From NCBI RefSeq assembly GCF_001640805.2, contig NC_066854.1:12432644-12496643 (forward strand): a stretch of 64,000 nt of DNA, given 5' to 3'. Both the position numbers and the translations under genes were made by a program. Numbering within the stretch: position 1 is the stretch's first letter; every line of letters begins with the position of its first letter. Source of the DNA: Lates calcarifer. Its lineage: Eukaryota > Chordata > Actinopteri > Centropomidae. Of the stretch, positions 1 to 12,399 are shown piece after piece. The notes under the pieces were generated by a model. That model made no database searches and had not been told where the DNA came from. It was given only the letters and a program-made list of their open reading frames with translations.

Positions 1-300
1 TGACTGAACTCCTTGAGGGATGTGTGCTTTGAAATGCTAAGTTATATGGTCGATCCTAGTCACGTGACCAAACACTCAGTGAATCTCTAACAATCTAACA
101 CCTCCCAACCCCTGGGGGAGCAATCCAACCATGGCCTCAGACTCTGAGGTGCTGACCCTCATCCTGACCACTTCACATTCAGCTGCAAACCACCCCAGTG
201 TGCACTGAAGGTCATGGTCTGATGAAGCCAGCTGAACCACAGAGAGACACAGAGAGTCTGAGGTCCCCCAAAAAAGACACTCCCCTGACTTTGGCTGCAA
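1..300 (-). mobile_element. Non-LTR retrotransposon (LINE) reverse-transcriptase fragment
   Basis: On the minus strand, about 240 down to 80 translates to a stretch containing LASSDHDLQ, then GWFAAEC and MRVSTSESEAMV. This matches the part of fish LINE reverse transcriptases just after the catalytic FADD box (…LLASSDHDLQ…FAAECE…MRISTSKSEAM…). Stops and frame breaks lie on both sides, and only this scrap is recognisable. Fragments of the same family recur near 43.7, 51.9-52.7 and 53.5 kb. The family could be Rex1/Babar-like, but that was not resolved. Confidence 0.7.
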
Positions 301-499
301 CATGGTGGCCCCATATTACTGCAGTATTATTATTTTTGTTAATATTACCCAGGGGATGAGGTCGTGAGCCTTCTCCAAGTCCAAGAATGGGCAAGAGCAA
401 ATAATGAATTTTTGTAGTCCACAGTTTGTTTGGCTGCTGTAAACAGAATTTGTTGTAGCTGCTCAACATGTTTGCTGCCCCCAGTGGTTGACACAAGTT

Positions 500-3400
500 T
501 CATTTTGTGGTAATCAAACCACCACACCTTTCGCTATTAATATTAACCACGCACGTCACCAAATCAACCACGACTGAAATCGTGAAGCTTTAGTTTGACA
601 TTTTGATAAATAAGTTTATTAACCGTTTTGCGAGAGCCTTTTATTGTCATCATGGCGACCAGCGGAGACTTCTGGAAGGCACTTCTGTCTGGCACATAAC
701 CCCTTGTAAAACCACAGATTGGTGTTTTTACACACAGTGTTGTGTGTGAGCCTGCTGATGATAGGGATAGGGTTTTTGTTGTTCTTGTCAGGCTGTAGGT
801 ATTGGGAGTCTGAGTGACAGGTTTGGGTTATTTGTGTTTCCACCCTAACCCCTGCTCCTTTTTCTGTTGTAATTGCTTTGGTAGAAATTAGCCTACCTGA
901 CCTTTCTTCACATGCCCAGCACTTATGTATGCTGATGCTTAACGTTCAACATGCCTTAGTCTGAAAATAGAAATGACACCGTTTCTCTTAGATTAACATA
1001 ATAAAATGTGGTGACTGGATATATGTATCACACACTGCAAAATAGCATCATAACTCGGACGCTCTAATAAATACTGTCTTCTGATTGTTAGGCAGCTGCG
1101 TTTGATGATGCCTCTCTGGCTTTCTGCCCCTCATCAAACTTTCTGCCTAAATCCTCTCTCATTCTGTCACTGCTCTGAGAGTTTGGCATGTTTGCTCCAC
1201 TTTGACTGATTCTGTAGACAGCTGTCACATTCCAGAGGTCAGCACTGAGTTGAATATATCCGTGGTCATCTCGGGCAGGTGCGCTCGTGTTGTCCTGGAC
1301 TTTCCATCCTCATCATGCAGTACTGCTAGCTTTTTTATTTGAGTTTGTCTTTTTTTTTTTCACTCCACAAAGGTTCAGCTTCTTGCTGTAGTGTGAGGGA
1401 GGTCAGCAGCAAAATATTCCCAATGTTCAGCAGGCTGAAAATAAAGCACTTGAAACTCTTCTATGCAGATGCGAGGTAGATCACTGTCATCAATCTGCAG
1501 CCTTCTGAATGTTAATTACCAGCAGAAGCCTCCATATTTAAGCAGTGTCTTACCTTCAAGCAGACTGTTTAATACAGACATGCTTCGTCTGTTCTACAAA
1601 ACCAAACCAAAAAATCCTTTGTATTTTATAGTATTAGTTTTCTGCTGTGTTGTATAATTGAGATACACACAAGCAGAGAGCCTTCCTGATTTCCAGCCTT
1701 TTCTTGATTAAGGGCTCAAACAGTAACGATGTTTGAAAGCATATTGCTGTTCTCCTGTGTTGTAAGACAAATCTGATGTAAAACAAAAACCTCTATCTAT
1801 CTTTTGGTTGATGTACTGTAGTACTCTAAAGTGTCAGTTCCTGTATCTGCATCGTGGGAGTGAGAACAGGCTCCAGTCCTGAGTTTAAGTTTCAGTGGAG
1901 AGGCTTACGTTTTGCACACATTTGGTTTATATGAGTGTGCCTGTTCATTTGCTCTCCAAATAATAAACCATTATTAGGCTTATTAGGCTTGGATCTTTTG
2001 ACTCTTGTATGTTTTAATATATTCACCTGATGGATTCTGACCTAACAAATGATATGTGTTTCATTGTTCCTTGTGGACTTTTACATACAAAATCTAAAGC
2101 TGTAATGTTGTTCCAGATTCTGTACATCAGTTGCCTGCTTTACTTCTCTTGATGCTTAGGTGGCCTACATGCATTATTTTCCAATCAGTCAATTCCCCCT
2201 GTAAAACAGTTTGTAACCTTTTCTTTTATCTCTTTGTGTGAAATGGTTTACATTTTGAAGGTGGAGGGTTCAGTGGACAGACTGACTGGGAAAGTAATGC
2301 AGCACATTACTTGAGTATCTGTATATATCTGTAGTCTGCTTGTTGAATAGAGGAATGGAGGTGAAGTGGGTTTGACAGTATTTAACTTGTTGGAAGGTAT
2401 CTTAGCTCAGCCAGGCGAGGTAATGTAAAGAATAATGTAACTAATTAACTGACTAATGTTACTAATCTAACTGGATTATGTAAATGCAGTTTACTAATTT
2501 GCAGGAAGAAGCCAGATTACCCAGAGGAAACGGGGAGAACTTGCTAACTTTGCACCAGCAGGTGACAGTGCCAACCACTGCACCACCTATGCCACCCCTT
2601 GAATTAGATCTGATGCTTAAAATTAATATACTGCCATTTTTATAATCAATCTCAGTCATTTTTCAAGCAAAAAATGCCAAACATTTTCTGATTTGCTACT
2701 TTGCTTTTCTTTTTCTAATGTTTTTCATTGTACAGTGAATGTCTTTTAGTTCTGAAATTATAGTCAGACAAAACAAGGGATCTGAAGATGACAGAGGTTA
2801 TGATTATTTTTCATAATATTGCAGTGTTTCTTTATAGACATTTGCATAATCAAAGAAGTAATCTGCACATTAATTGATGAATAGTAATGAAATTAAGTGT
2901 CAGTTGCAGCCCTAGTTGTACCTCGTAGAAGGAGAAGAGTAAAGCAGAGCTGGTGACTCAGCTGTTGATTAACCAGTTCAACCAGTAACCTTTTCTTAAA
3001 TTGATTCAAGTTAAATGCAGAATTATTATGCTTTTAAATTTTTTGGTGGCAGGGGCAGAGATGATTATCATAATGGAGCCTTTACAGTGCCACTAACATC
3101 CCTTGCAACATGGAGTTCTGCCATTGTCTTCATCTTTGTTTCCACTCTGTAATGTTTAAGTAATGTAGTTTTTGAGGACACTTCAGCTGCCATGTTGCAT
3201 TTACAGTACGTCTATGTATGTGTGTCTGAACGTGAATGTGTCAGCCCCAGATGTTGTTACTGGTGCATTCCCTGTGAGCTGGCATCAAAATGGGCGCAGA
3301 GGGATATAAAGTGGGAGGGAGAGGGTAGGATGCAGAGGGACGATAGAGGAATTAGCAGGTAGGGATTTGACAAGAGGCAGATGAGGATTTATTCCAACTG

Positions 3401-6400
3401 TTCAAAGCTAGAAATGACAGCAAGTCTGGCAGGAATAGAGCTGATTGTGCTAACATTGCTAATATCTTTTTAATTCCTTTACCCATCATTCATTTTCAAA
3501 CACTGTGTCATAACTCAATCTAATAAAAAAAATCTGAATGAGCCTTAGAAACATTAACATTAACTACTGTAAAATACTGAGAGATACCAAACAGAATATT
3601 TGAATTTGGGATTTATATGACACAGGCTTATATTAGAGACAAGCCTTTATTTTGACATTTCCATGTCTTATAAGAATAATTTATCATATTTCAGTGAGAA
3701 ACATGACTGAGTCAGGAGTTGAATACTAGCTTAATTGAATTAATTGTACATTTCTAAACAGTAAACTACACTTTTGTCCTATGAGATAGATGTTGTGTAC
3801 TTTCATGTCTGTGATAATTGTTGAATAATGTCTGAAAGCTGACAATCTATATTATTGAATGTTACTGTGCTGCTGCCTGAATTTCTAATCTTGAAATGGT
3901 AGAACATTAGATGGTGCCTAACAACTTGCACAGACGCAGAATTGAGCACTGATGGAGTCAGAGATCTGAGGTTTTTTGAGGATGCAGACATGGAATACCA
4001 AGCATTGTTCTGATGAAATGTAGATAAGGTCAGCTTCACTGGAAATACATCTGTGCAAATCTCTGATGTGACAGAGGGAATTCAGTGGAAATAATGCAGC
4101 AAAAGTCATCTCAGTCTGTTCCATTAGAACTTGTCCTGCTAGAATTGTTACAACTGATGTTAATCACAGAGCAACACATTAATAGCATTAAGTGTATCCA
4201 TTTAAAGTGGCTCCAGAGGGTGCAGGAATAGAACAGTACATGGTTGAATAATGGCTTTTTAAATATCATTGTGATTAATTACCCTAACCTAATGTGATAT
4301 TTCTGCTGGACAAAAGCAAAGTTGAAAGACCAAAAGGCAGCTACTGTCACTGGAGCAGCTATGAGGAGAAGTTTGTGCAAAGACATTACTTTTAAAATTA
4401 TGTTCTCACATCAAAATGATTTTTGCCCTCATTAGCGTTTCATTGTCGTTTTAGTCGAGACATTTGTCTATAAACATATGGACAACATGAAAACAGTCAC
4501 ATCTCCTCTTGCCCTCTTTTCAGCTGGCAAGCAGCAAAAATGTGTTTCGCAGCCAACATCTAGTGAGGGGAGGGACAAACAGTTGGCTGCAAAAAGATTC
4601 TTATTTTACGTTCAAGACGTCGTTTTACAAATGAGCATAAATACAGTTGAACGACACCAGCTGTGCAACATTGAAAATGCCTGTTCACAGTTGGATGCTT
4701 ACTCTGGTCCAGTGTTTCTAATACAACTGAATTCTTATTTATATATTTTTCTGGTTTCTTATGTCACACAATGAAGCACAATCAGCTGTCTCTTTAGCTG
4801 CAGTTAACTTCAGCCCCAGTGTAGAATTGGTAGACTTGGAGAAGCCAATAGTACAGTGTTAGATGGGCACAAGCCAGTATCATGTGTCACCACTGTCAAT
4901 TGAATTGGACTGGAAGAGGTTGTGAGACACAGGCTGGAGAATGGTGAGAGTGTCTGTCTCCTCTCTGTGTTGGAGGTCCTTTAATAGGCAGGTTGCTTTG
5001 TGCCCATTCCTGAACTGTTGAATTGATGATGCTGTTTGGAGCACACAGTAGGACTTTATCTCTGATATTCAATATGATTTGAGCATGACCACTGATGTGA
5101 TCAAGTTGAACCAGGTCTGTGCTGGTCTGGGTCAGTAGTGTTGACAGTCAGATTCAGTCGCTGCCAGTCATTGTCATAAAGATATTCATGACTACTGGTT
5201 TCACTGTGTGTGAAACAGGAGACATAAGCAGCTTTACCTCAGTTTGCTTTATTTTATAAAGTTCACTCACCTCCAGGTCCATCTCTAGGCTACAGGTCTA
5301 CACCTCTCCATCCAGGAACTCACTCAAGATCTCTGTATTTTTCCTCCTTCTCAGAACAAATGTCACTGCACTCAGTAGTTGGCACTTTAGCAGGATTTGT
5401 GGACTTGTCTACATCCAGAACTCCAGTGTTGTCTAGTGTATTTACTCTGTTATAAGGGTTATGCTAAGAGCTGTGCAAAGATCTGTGCAAGTTGGTGGAA
5501 ACAATCTTTATGTGTGGTTTATATGGGATTACTGTTGGATTACGTTCTTAGAGGAGGCACCCGGATGATCAGATGTTTAGGCGCACAGTGCTTGCAAACT
5601 ACTTCCAGTTCTGAGGGCAACACCTAGACTGAGGGGCTATGAAGTCTTCCTCAACACTCAACATTTCTTGTGATGGGAAAACCAGAACAAACCCATTTAA
5701 ACAGGAGCAAAGGCTTGCTGAAGCTGGTCCAAATGCTTTAACTGTAGCATCAGTAGCAAATTTTTAACAGTCACACTTCAGCCTACTCGCGACCTAAATT
5801 CCTCAATACCGTGGCGGAGAATATAGAGTATAATACATGCACACAATGTGCATATATACTGCTTTTTTTATTTCTTAAGCACAAAATAATAAATATGTTT
5901 GAACCAAAATACAGTGAGAGAGCCAAATGTGAGATGAAAAAGAGATAATCTTTTTATATATTCCCCTGTCAGGTGAGAGTATTTCAGAATGTCATTCTAT
6001 AGAGCCTTTAGTTTGCTTTTTGAGGAAGAAAAAAGTTGTTTGAAAATCCCATACTTAACTCAAAGATATAACTGTCAGTCACCAGACCTTTAGCCAATTA
6101 TCTCTACACACCATACAAAATAAAAAAAGCTTACTTTTCATATTAAGTTGGTTGAGCCAGTAAACACCAGAGAAATTGTATGTATGAGTGATATATGCAT
6201 CATCTTCAATATTGTGAAGCCCTGGTACAGAGAGAATAAATACAGGATAAATGTTTACTTCAAATAAAAATGATGCTAATGAAGTTTCTTGTCCAGCTCT
6301 GATCAGACAGGATGTAGAGGCCCCCGTCAACAGACAGCTGTAATAATTAGATTAAACATCAAAATGCATGCTGCTGCACAGGTGGAACCAGGTCTCTGCA

Positions 6401-9400
6401 GCCACAGAATATTTTCTGTACTTCTTCGTGCCACTTCATCCTCTGTGTGTGATAAAACGTTTGATAATGTAATTACTGGCGGGGGCAAAGGGGTCAGCTT
6501 TGCCTCCTCAGTTGGTATCAAACTCATTTCCGGATTATTTTTCCTTCCTCTGTAGTAACCAAACACTGCTGAGCTAAAACCCAGATTCTGTGTGTAATAC
6601 TTCATTGACAGCAGAAATTCTCCAGAGATTCCCTCATGTTGCCAAATCTGCATCGCTTTCCAGTTGGTACGGCGGCACTTTTAGGGATTATGGGTGTCAG
6701 AACAGTCAAGTGCACCCTACAAGGCACACAAAGCAAATCTAATACTCAAGACATGTAATTGAACGCACAAATTCAAAAGAGACAATGATTTTGCAAGTCA
6801 GATCCTCAGGCAGGGAGTTCTGTTGGAGTCTGGCACAGGTTCTACATAGTGTTAGTTTTGTCAGTTATTATTACATTTAGCCTTAGTACTGAGCTAAACA
6901 CACCTGTTCTGTCATGACTGTGCCATAAAGGTGATGATTTTATTCTGTAATTATAGCCTTAATGAGAGTGTTGTACAAGACTGTGTTACATAGTGTTTAT
7001 AAAAGGTTGTACACTATGATTTAAATATATTTGTAAAGAAAATATGTGTGACCTCTTGGCACACAAAGCGAGCTAACTACTGCCCAACAGACTTTATTCA
7101 AGATTTCTTCATTCATTACAAGTATTGTTTCCTAGTCTAAGCACAGTATAACTACAGAATGCAGGTTTTTAATAACTATACAAATGTTTAAACACATTTA
7201 AACATACAGAAAGACTTACTGTTATTATTTGGACAGTGCTTATACAGGCAAATACAAACTCCAAACCAGCAAAAGTTGCCACAGAGCTCCAAAACCTGTC
7301 TGACTCGCTGTTCTCAGAAAAGTTTTCATTTCTCTACAGACAGATTTCCTCATTTCCTCTATCCTCTCATCTTTTCCTTGTGTCTTCAGTGGTAGGGAAG
7401 AACGAAGGAGAGGACCCAAAAGATGTCAGCAAGAATGTGTTTGCCCCTGTAGCACATTTACTGAACTGTTTCCTCCTTCTGTTAGCCAAGTTTGAACTCG
7501 CAAGAATTACTCTATAAAGAGAAGAAGTCTTTTACAATTTACACACCAACTAGTTGTGCACACAGTTTTCTCGCGCAATTATTATTGCTGTGTTGTTTCA
7601 GTTGTGTTCACCTCTGATTTTACCTCAGAATAAGAGGTTGAGATCATCAGAGTTAACTGTTATAGCATTCCTAGATCTCAGTAATCATACCAATCCTGAT
7701 ACCAATCAACCTATCATATTGGTGCGCTTTGAATATTCTCTTGGTATGAAGTAATACATGAAATTGTTGTTTTCTTGAACTGGCAGAAAAAATATATGTT
7801 CGTAACTCACACTCGTGGTCTTTAAGGCTTTCTGTACCTTAGTGAGGCCTGCATACAAAAAACCCAATGGGCCAATAATTAGGATGATGGTGTGGGCCGT
7901 GTAATGGGACCTTATGGGTTTAGTGTGGATTTGCTCTAGTCCACACTTCTGACAAAAAAAACCAATAGTGGCCCCATGGGGACTTGTTTACCAGGAAACC
8001 GCTAGAGCAGCGTTCTTCCCTGAGGACCATTTTGTATTTTCTCCTCTTTTTGAGCCTTCTTTTCAAAATTTAACATGTATATTTTGTCTTCAGCATTGAG
8101 GTATAAGAGAGAGGCTGCTCATTGCTCACCTCTGCCTTCTCTGGGGAGAGCCTGGGGAGGAGATCATGAAAAAGACGGGGAGAAATAGCAGAGCATGGAG
8201 CATAAATATCCACTGAAAACACATCCAAACCAAGACAGACCAAGGCAAACTACAGCGTCAAATAGTAACAAACAGTTAAATTAGCCTTGCTGGTACAAAA
8301 ATTGAAATGATTGCGTTTGAATGCATCATAGTATTCAGGGGTTTGAAGTTAGCAGGACATGTTATTTGTTTGTTATTTAGCATAGATTTCGATGTTTTTC
8401 CGGTCTAAAGCTGCAGAAGGTAAAGGGCATGAAATGGGGACATCTACAGTTGTATAATTTAATATAATGTGTATTTTAGATGAATATTTCAACAGAATGC
8501 TGGCTGTTGGTTGTCTGTTGTCTGTTGACTGTGTGTGTGTGTGTGTATGCTGATGTTAGATATAAATGTTGCAACAGTGTGCTGGCTTGAGCCTTGTTGC
8601 TGGAATGCTGTTCATGTATATATGAGTGTGTGAGATGATGGTGATGAAATCAATGGTAATGTGTCCTCTCATCTGCCTGTGTTGTATATTTCATAGATCT
8701 GAGCCGGTTCTTCTGTGTGCATGGGTGTGTCCTTGAGATAGAATTAAAATGTCTTGTCTTCAGTTTTGGATAGAGCCATTTTACCCAGAAAATATTAAAC
8801 TTAAACAGTGTATTATAGATTAGGAGAATATTATTTTTAAAAAGTACAAACATGCAGTGCATAAGCTGTACACTCCATAGTATTTTATGGGACATTGACA
8901 CAAATAATCATGCCTAGGAAAGTAAACTCTGAAGTGTGTGCCAATTTGACTGTAACGCTGACATGCATTATTTTGGCAGCTAGCAAGTTAATATGCTCTG
9001 CTCTTTTGAGATAATGCAATATATACACGGACAGCTTACATACCTCTTGTGAAATGCATTAAAATTGTGCTTTTGTGCATATCAGAGGAGCATTTGCTTA
9101 TGTGGCAGGATAGAAGAATTTTAAGGATTGTGAACAAGTCCTAAAAAAGCAGTACATTATGAGTATGAAAGCTCATTCTTGACCTTGGAAACAGAGACAT
9201 TATTTTAACTCATTGTCCACTTGCTGGCTTTTTCTGCTTTTTGTATTGCATCTCATTGTCTTGTCATTAGCAGGTGCAGTTTGCTCAACTAACATGGAGA
9301 TTGCTCAGTTGTTTTGCTCATGTGGAAACAGGTGGTTGTAAAGAGATGGGAGAAAAGGGAAGAAGGGCCAAGGGCAAAGTGTTGTCAGTTTTACTGCTGC

Positions 9401-9690
9401 TACATGTCTTTCTCTTTGTCCAGTTATTAGCCTGCAAACAACAGAACTGCAGCTCAGGGCAGCTCAGTGACTCTGTCACATCTCAATCCATTAAACCTCT
9501 GTTCTCGCAAACATTTTCTAATAGTCATTATTTTATTATGATAGTAACATCTAACAGAATAAACATAAATACAGCAGCTGCACTAAATTGTAATAGTTAA
9601 ATAGACTGCACTTATTTAGAACTTTTTCACACATTCTCACACATGCTCATACAGCGCTTGTTCTGCCTGTACACAGAGCTCTGACACACT
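500..9690. other. Gene-free stretch, no recognised coding sequence
   Basis: Only short open frames without family resemblance or convincing splice sites were seen. The stretch holds AT-rich unique-looking sequence, a short T run near 1350 and a (GT)n run at 8531-8546. If synteny with other vertebrates holds, the left side of chrm4 could lead toward ambra1, but no ambra1 exon was recognised. The missing first exon of chrm4 could also lie here. Confidence 0.5.
8531..8546. repeat. (GT)n microsatellite
   Basis: Eight uninterrupted GT units, followed by TATG. Ordinary simple repeat. Confidence 0.9.
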
Positions 9691-11839
9691 GATGCTACAT
9701 CAGGGGCAGTTTGTTGTTACAGTAACCTGCCCAGGGATACTTCAGCACGCAGTCTCGGGGATCAAACCACTGACCCTTCTGATTAGTGGGCGACCCGCTC
9801 TACCTACTGAATGAATAATCACAGGAGGTGACACTGCTCTATCCATAGTGGGCAAGTCTGTAATCATTTTGGGGTGAGAAAAAACAGGGGGCTGAATCAA
9901 AAAGAAAATTATGTTAACAGTGTATTTTACTATGTATTTCACCACCTTACTACAAAACGCTGTTCAGGATATAAAGATAAGAGACAGTGTGGTGTAGTAC
10001 AGTAATTAAACTGGGTAATGTACAGCCAAAAGCATCTGTTAGTACATCTAAATGAGCTGTAAATATGTTTCTACTTGTACAACAGAAAAAAAATGTTGAC
10101 ACAACTGAAACTAAATCAGGAATGTTGCTGCTGAAGAACAGATGCTCTGCCTCTGTCACATTCTGTGCGGATGTTGAAGCAGTGATGTGGCTGTGACTAA
10201 GCCAGGATCCAGTGGACATAAAGGCGTATGACCAGGTTGGAGACTGCTAAATCAGGAAGGACCCAGCAGCTTCCCACTGAGACTCTTACATGGCTGCACT
10301 GTTAGGACACGTGTCCACAGTCTTCAAATCACAACTTGAGATGAGGACTGGTGCGGTGTCTGACATCACCACGACATCACATATAACAGCAGTCAAACAG
10401 CAAGTACCCCAGACAATAGACTGGGTCAATGCCAAAAACAAAAATGACATCAGCTGTGTGTGAACACTACACCAAAACTCACTCACAGCATCCACTAGGA
10501 AGAGGGCAAAGGTCACGTAGTTTTATTTACAGTATAAAGAGATACACATGAAATAGTTATACTGGAAGGAGGTCAAACAACCCATTTACATCCAACATCA
10601 CAGGACGAACATCCTTACTTCTGTGTCACATGTCACCTGAGCAAACTCAAACTGTGAGTATAGTGACTTGTGTTTTGCATAAACAATATGTACTGTATCC
10701 TGAATTTGTTATTCTGGTCCCACATGATACATGTGGTACGTCAGTTACATCCAGATGAATGAAGGACCCAAGTTGATGTTATTCCCTTCACCTGTCAGTG
10801 GTTGGAATGTTGTGGCTGATCAGTGTATATATGCTATATGGTGCTGTGGGTTCACATGAGTATATGTGCACATGTAGTTGTTGTTAATTACTATTCTACA
10901 CATGATAATTGCGTCTAATTACAGCTTGCAGGACATCTGCTGTGACGTTGTTTGACCTTTACCCTACAGGTCAGCAGCATTTTTAGTATGTGTTTATAAA
11001 TAGAACCGAGCCTGAAACCCAGTAGAGGTGGTGTTGCGCCATTATTTGTGCCTAAGTAACTTTTTTTTTTTTGAGTAAATTGTTCTTGTTTGATTAGTTT
11101 TAATGTGGATTTTACTCTTACTTGAAATGATTACTTTTACTGTGTTACACTGATATAATCTTTGAAATTTTATTTTGCTGATTCCAGGCCATGCCCCCTC
11201 AGCCATTATCCTGCTCATAGCAGAAAGATGTCTAAAGTTACAGCTAGAGATGAGAGAAAGCTGACCGCATTTCTTTCTGTTTCCACTGTCGCAGTATGGC
11301 TTTCAATTGGTGGTAACAGCTAATATTAACAAACCACAGCACAGAGCTGAAATGAGCTTCAGTTGCGAACTCTGGTCTGCAGCAAGAGTCATAGCAGAGA
11401 GGAAGAAACAGTCCAAAGTGTGGCAGCCATTCCCATATATTGGCTCCACTTGGGCAGTGTGCCCAAGTAGATTAAGACAAGACAAGTTTATTTATATGAA
11501 TGAATACCATCTGCTCTTCAGGAGGTGCAGGTTCATGAGATTCGATCATTAGCATAATCTGTAAGCTGTATAATAACAGAGAGGTTAGATGCTAAAAACC
11601 GCTGAGATGTTAAAGCAACCCAATATAACTTTGCTGAGCAACAGTTACCTCTGTAGCTACAAGTGGTAGAGGTTAAGTTTTCATGTATAGAGAACAACGC
11701 TTATCAATTGGAGATCCGACTGCATAGTCCTGCTCACTGAACTGAAACAGCTGAATGGTGAATATTCCTCATCAGAACTGCTGTACGAACACACCAAACT
11801 GTCTTTAGCATTCTTGATATTTTCAAAGTCTGACTTTGT

Positions 11840-11910
11840 GCGACGGACTGGTGATGTGTCCAGGATGTACCCTGCCTCTCGCCCAATGTTGGCTGGGATT
11901 GGTCTCAGTA
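11840..11910 (+). repeat. Scrap of a common teleost interspersed repeat
   Basis: The segment reads like the dispersed fish repeat whose consensus contains gactggcgacctgtccaggg and ctcgcccagtgtcagctggg; here it is diverged (cgacggactggtgatgtgtc). Pieces of apparently the same repeat occur at 20391-20551 and 49080-49125. Identification is from memory of the consensus, not from a search. Confidence 0.5.
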
Positions 11911-12309
11911 TGTTACTATCATCAGGTACACGTTTGACACAGTTAATTGACAGCTATGTAAGACAGTGCAAGAACATCACCATGCACAGTTGTTTGGGCC
12001 TGAATGAGAATTAATCTTTGACTGTTAATTGTCCTATAGGGGACAGTGATGAAGGGGTAGGTTTTAGCTGCGGTTGAAATGGCTGACAGGATTTTGAAGA
12101 TACCATATAAAGTCAGCAGGTCAAGTCAGCTCTGTAGGCTGGAGAGGAGATTGGGAGGAATAACAGGCAATCTAGTGCCCATAATAGAAACAAGCAACAA
12201 GAGATTACCCAAATGAGTGACTTGAAATCCAGAGTCTATAACAGGAACAACTCAAAGTCTGATGTGAGGTGGCCATATGAGTAAGTGGTGACCTGGTTTC
12301 AGTAATAGA

Positions 12310-12385
12310 CCAGGCAAGTTTATTCATGTAGCACCAGTCAGACACAAGACAATTCAAAGTGCTTTATATTCAAAGTGCATTGCAC
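12310..12385. repeat. LINE/SINE-like 3' tail scrap
   Basis: Contains a phrase of the type aagtttattcatgtagcacc followed by attcaaagtgctttatattc, a pattern seen at the 3' ends of L2-like LINEs and tail-sharing SINEs in fish. A shorter piece (caagtttatttatatgaatg) sits near 11485. No coding part is attached. Confidence 0.4.
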
Positions 12386-12399
12386 GAACAATGGTAGTT

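Noticed and set aside
6079..6653. Overlapping open frames of 83-108 codons on both strands
   Set aside because: No motif, start context or splice signals; frames overlap each other on opposite strands as chance ORFs do.
9274..9600. 108-codon plus-strand frame
   Set aside because: Its start is unsupported, it has no domain or family likeness, and the sequence reads like ordinary intergenic DNA.
11751..11770. ctgaatggtgaat considered as the end of the missing chrm4 first exon (N-G|gt)
   Set aside because: No in-frame ATG with a glycosylation-type N-terminus precedes it.
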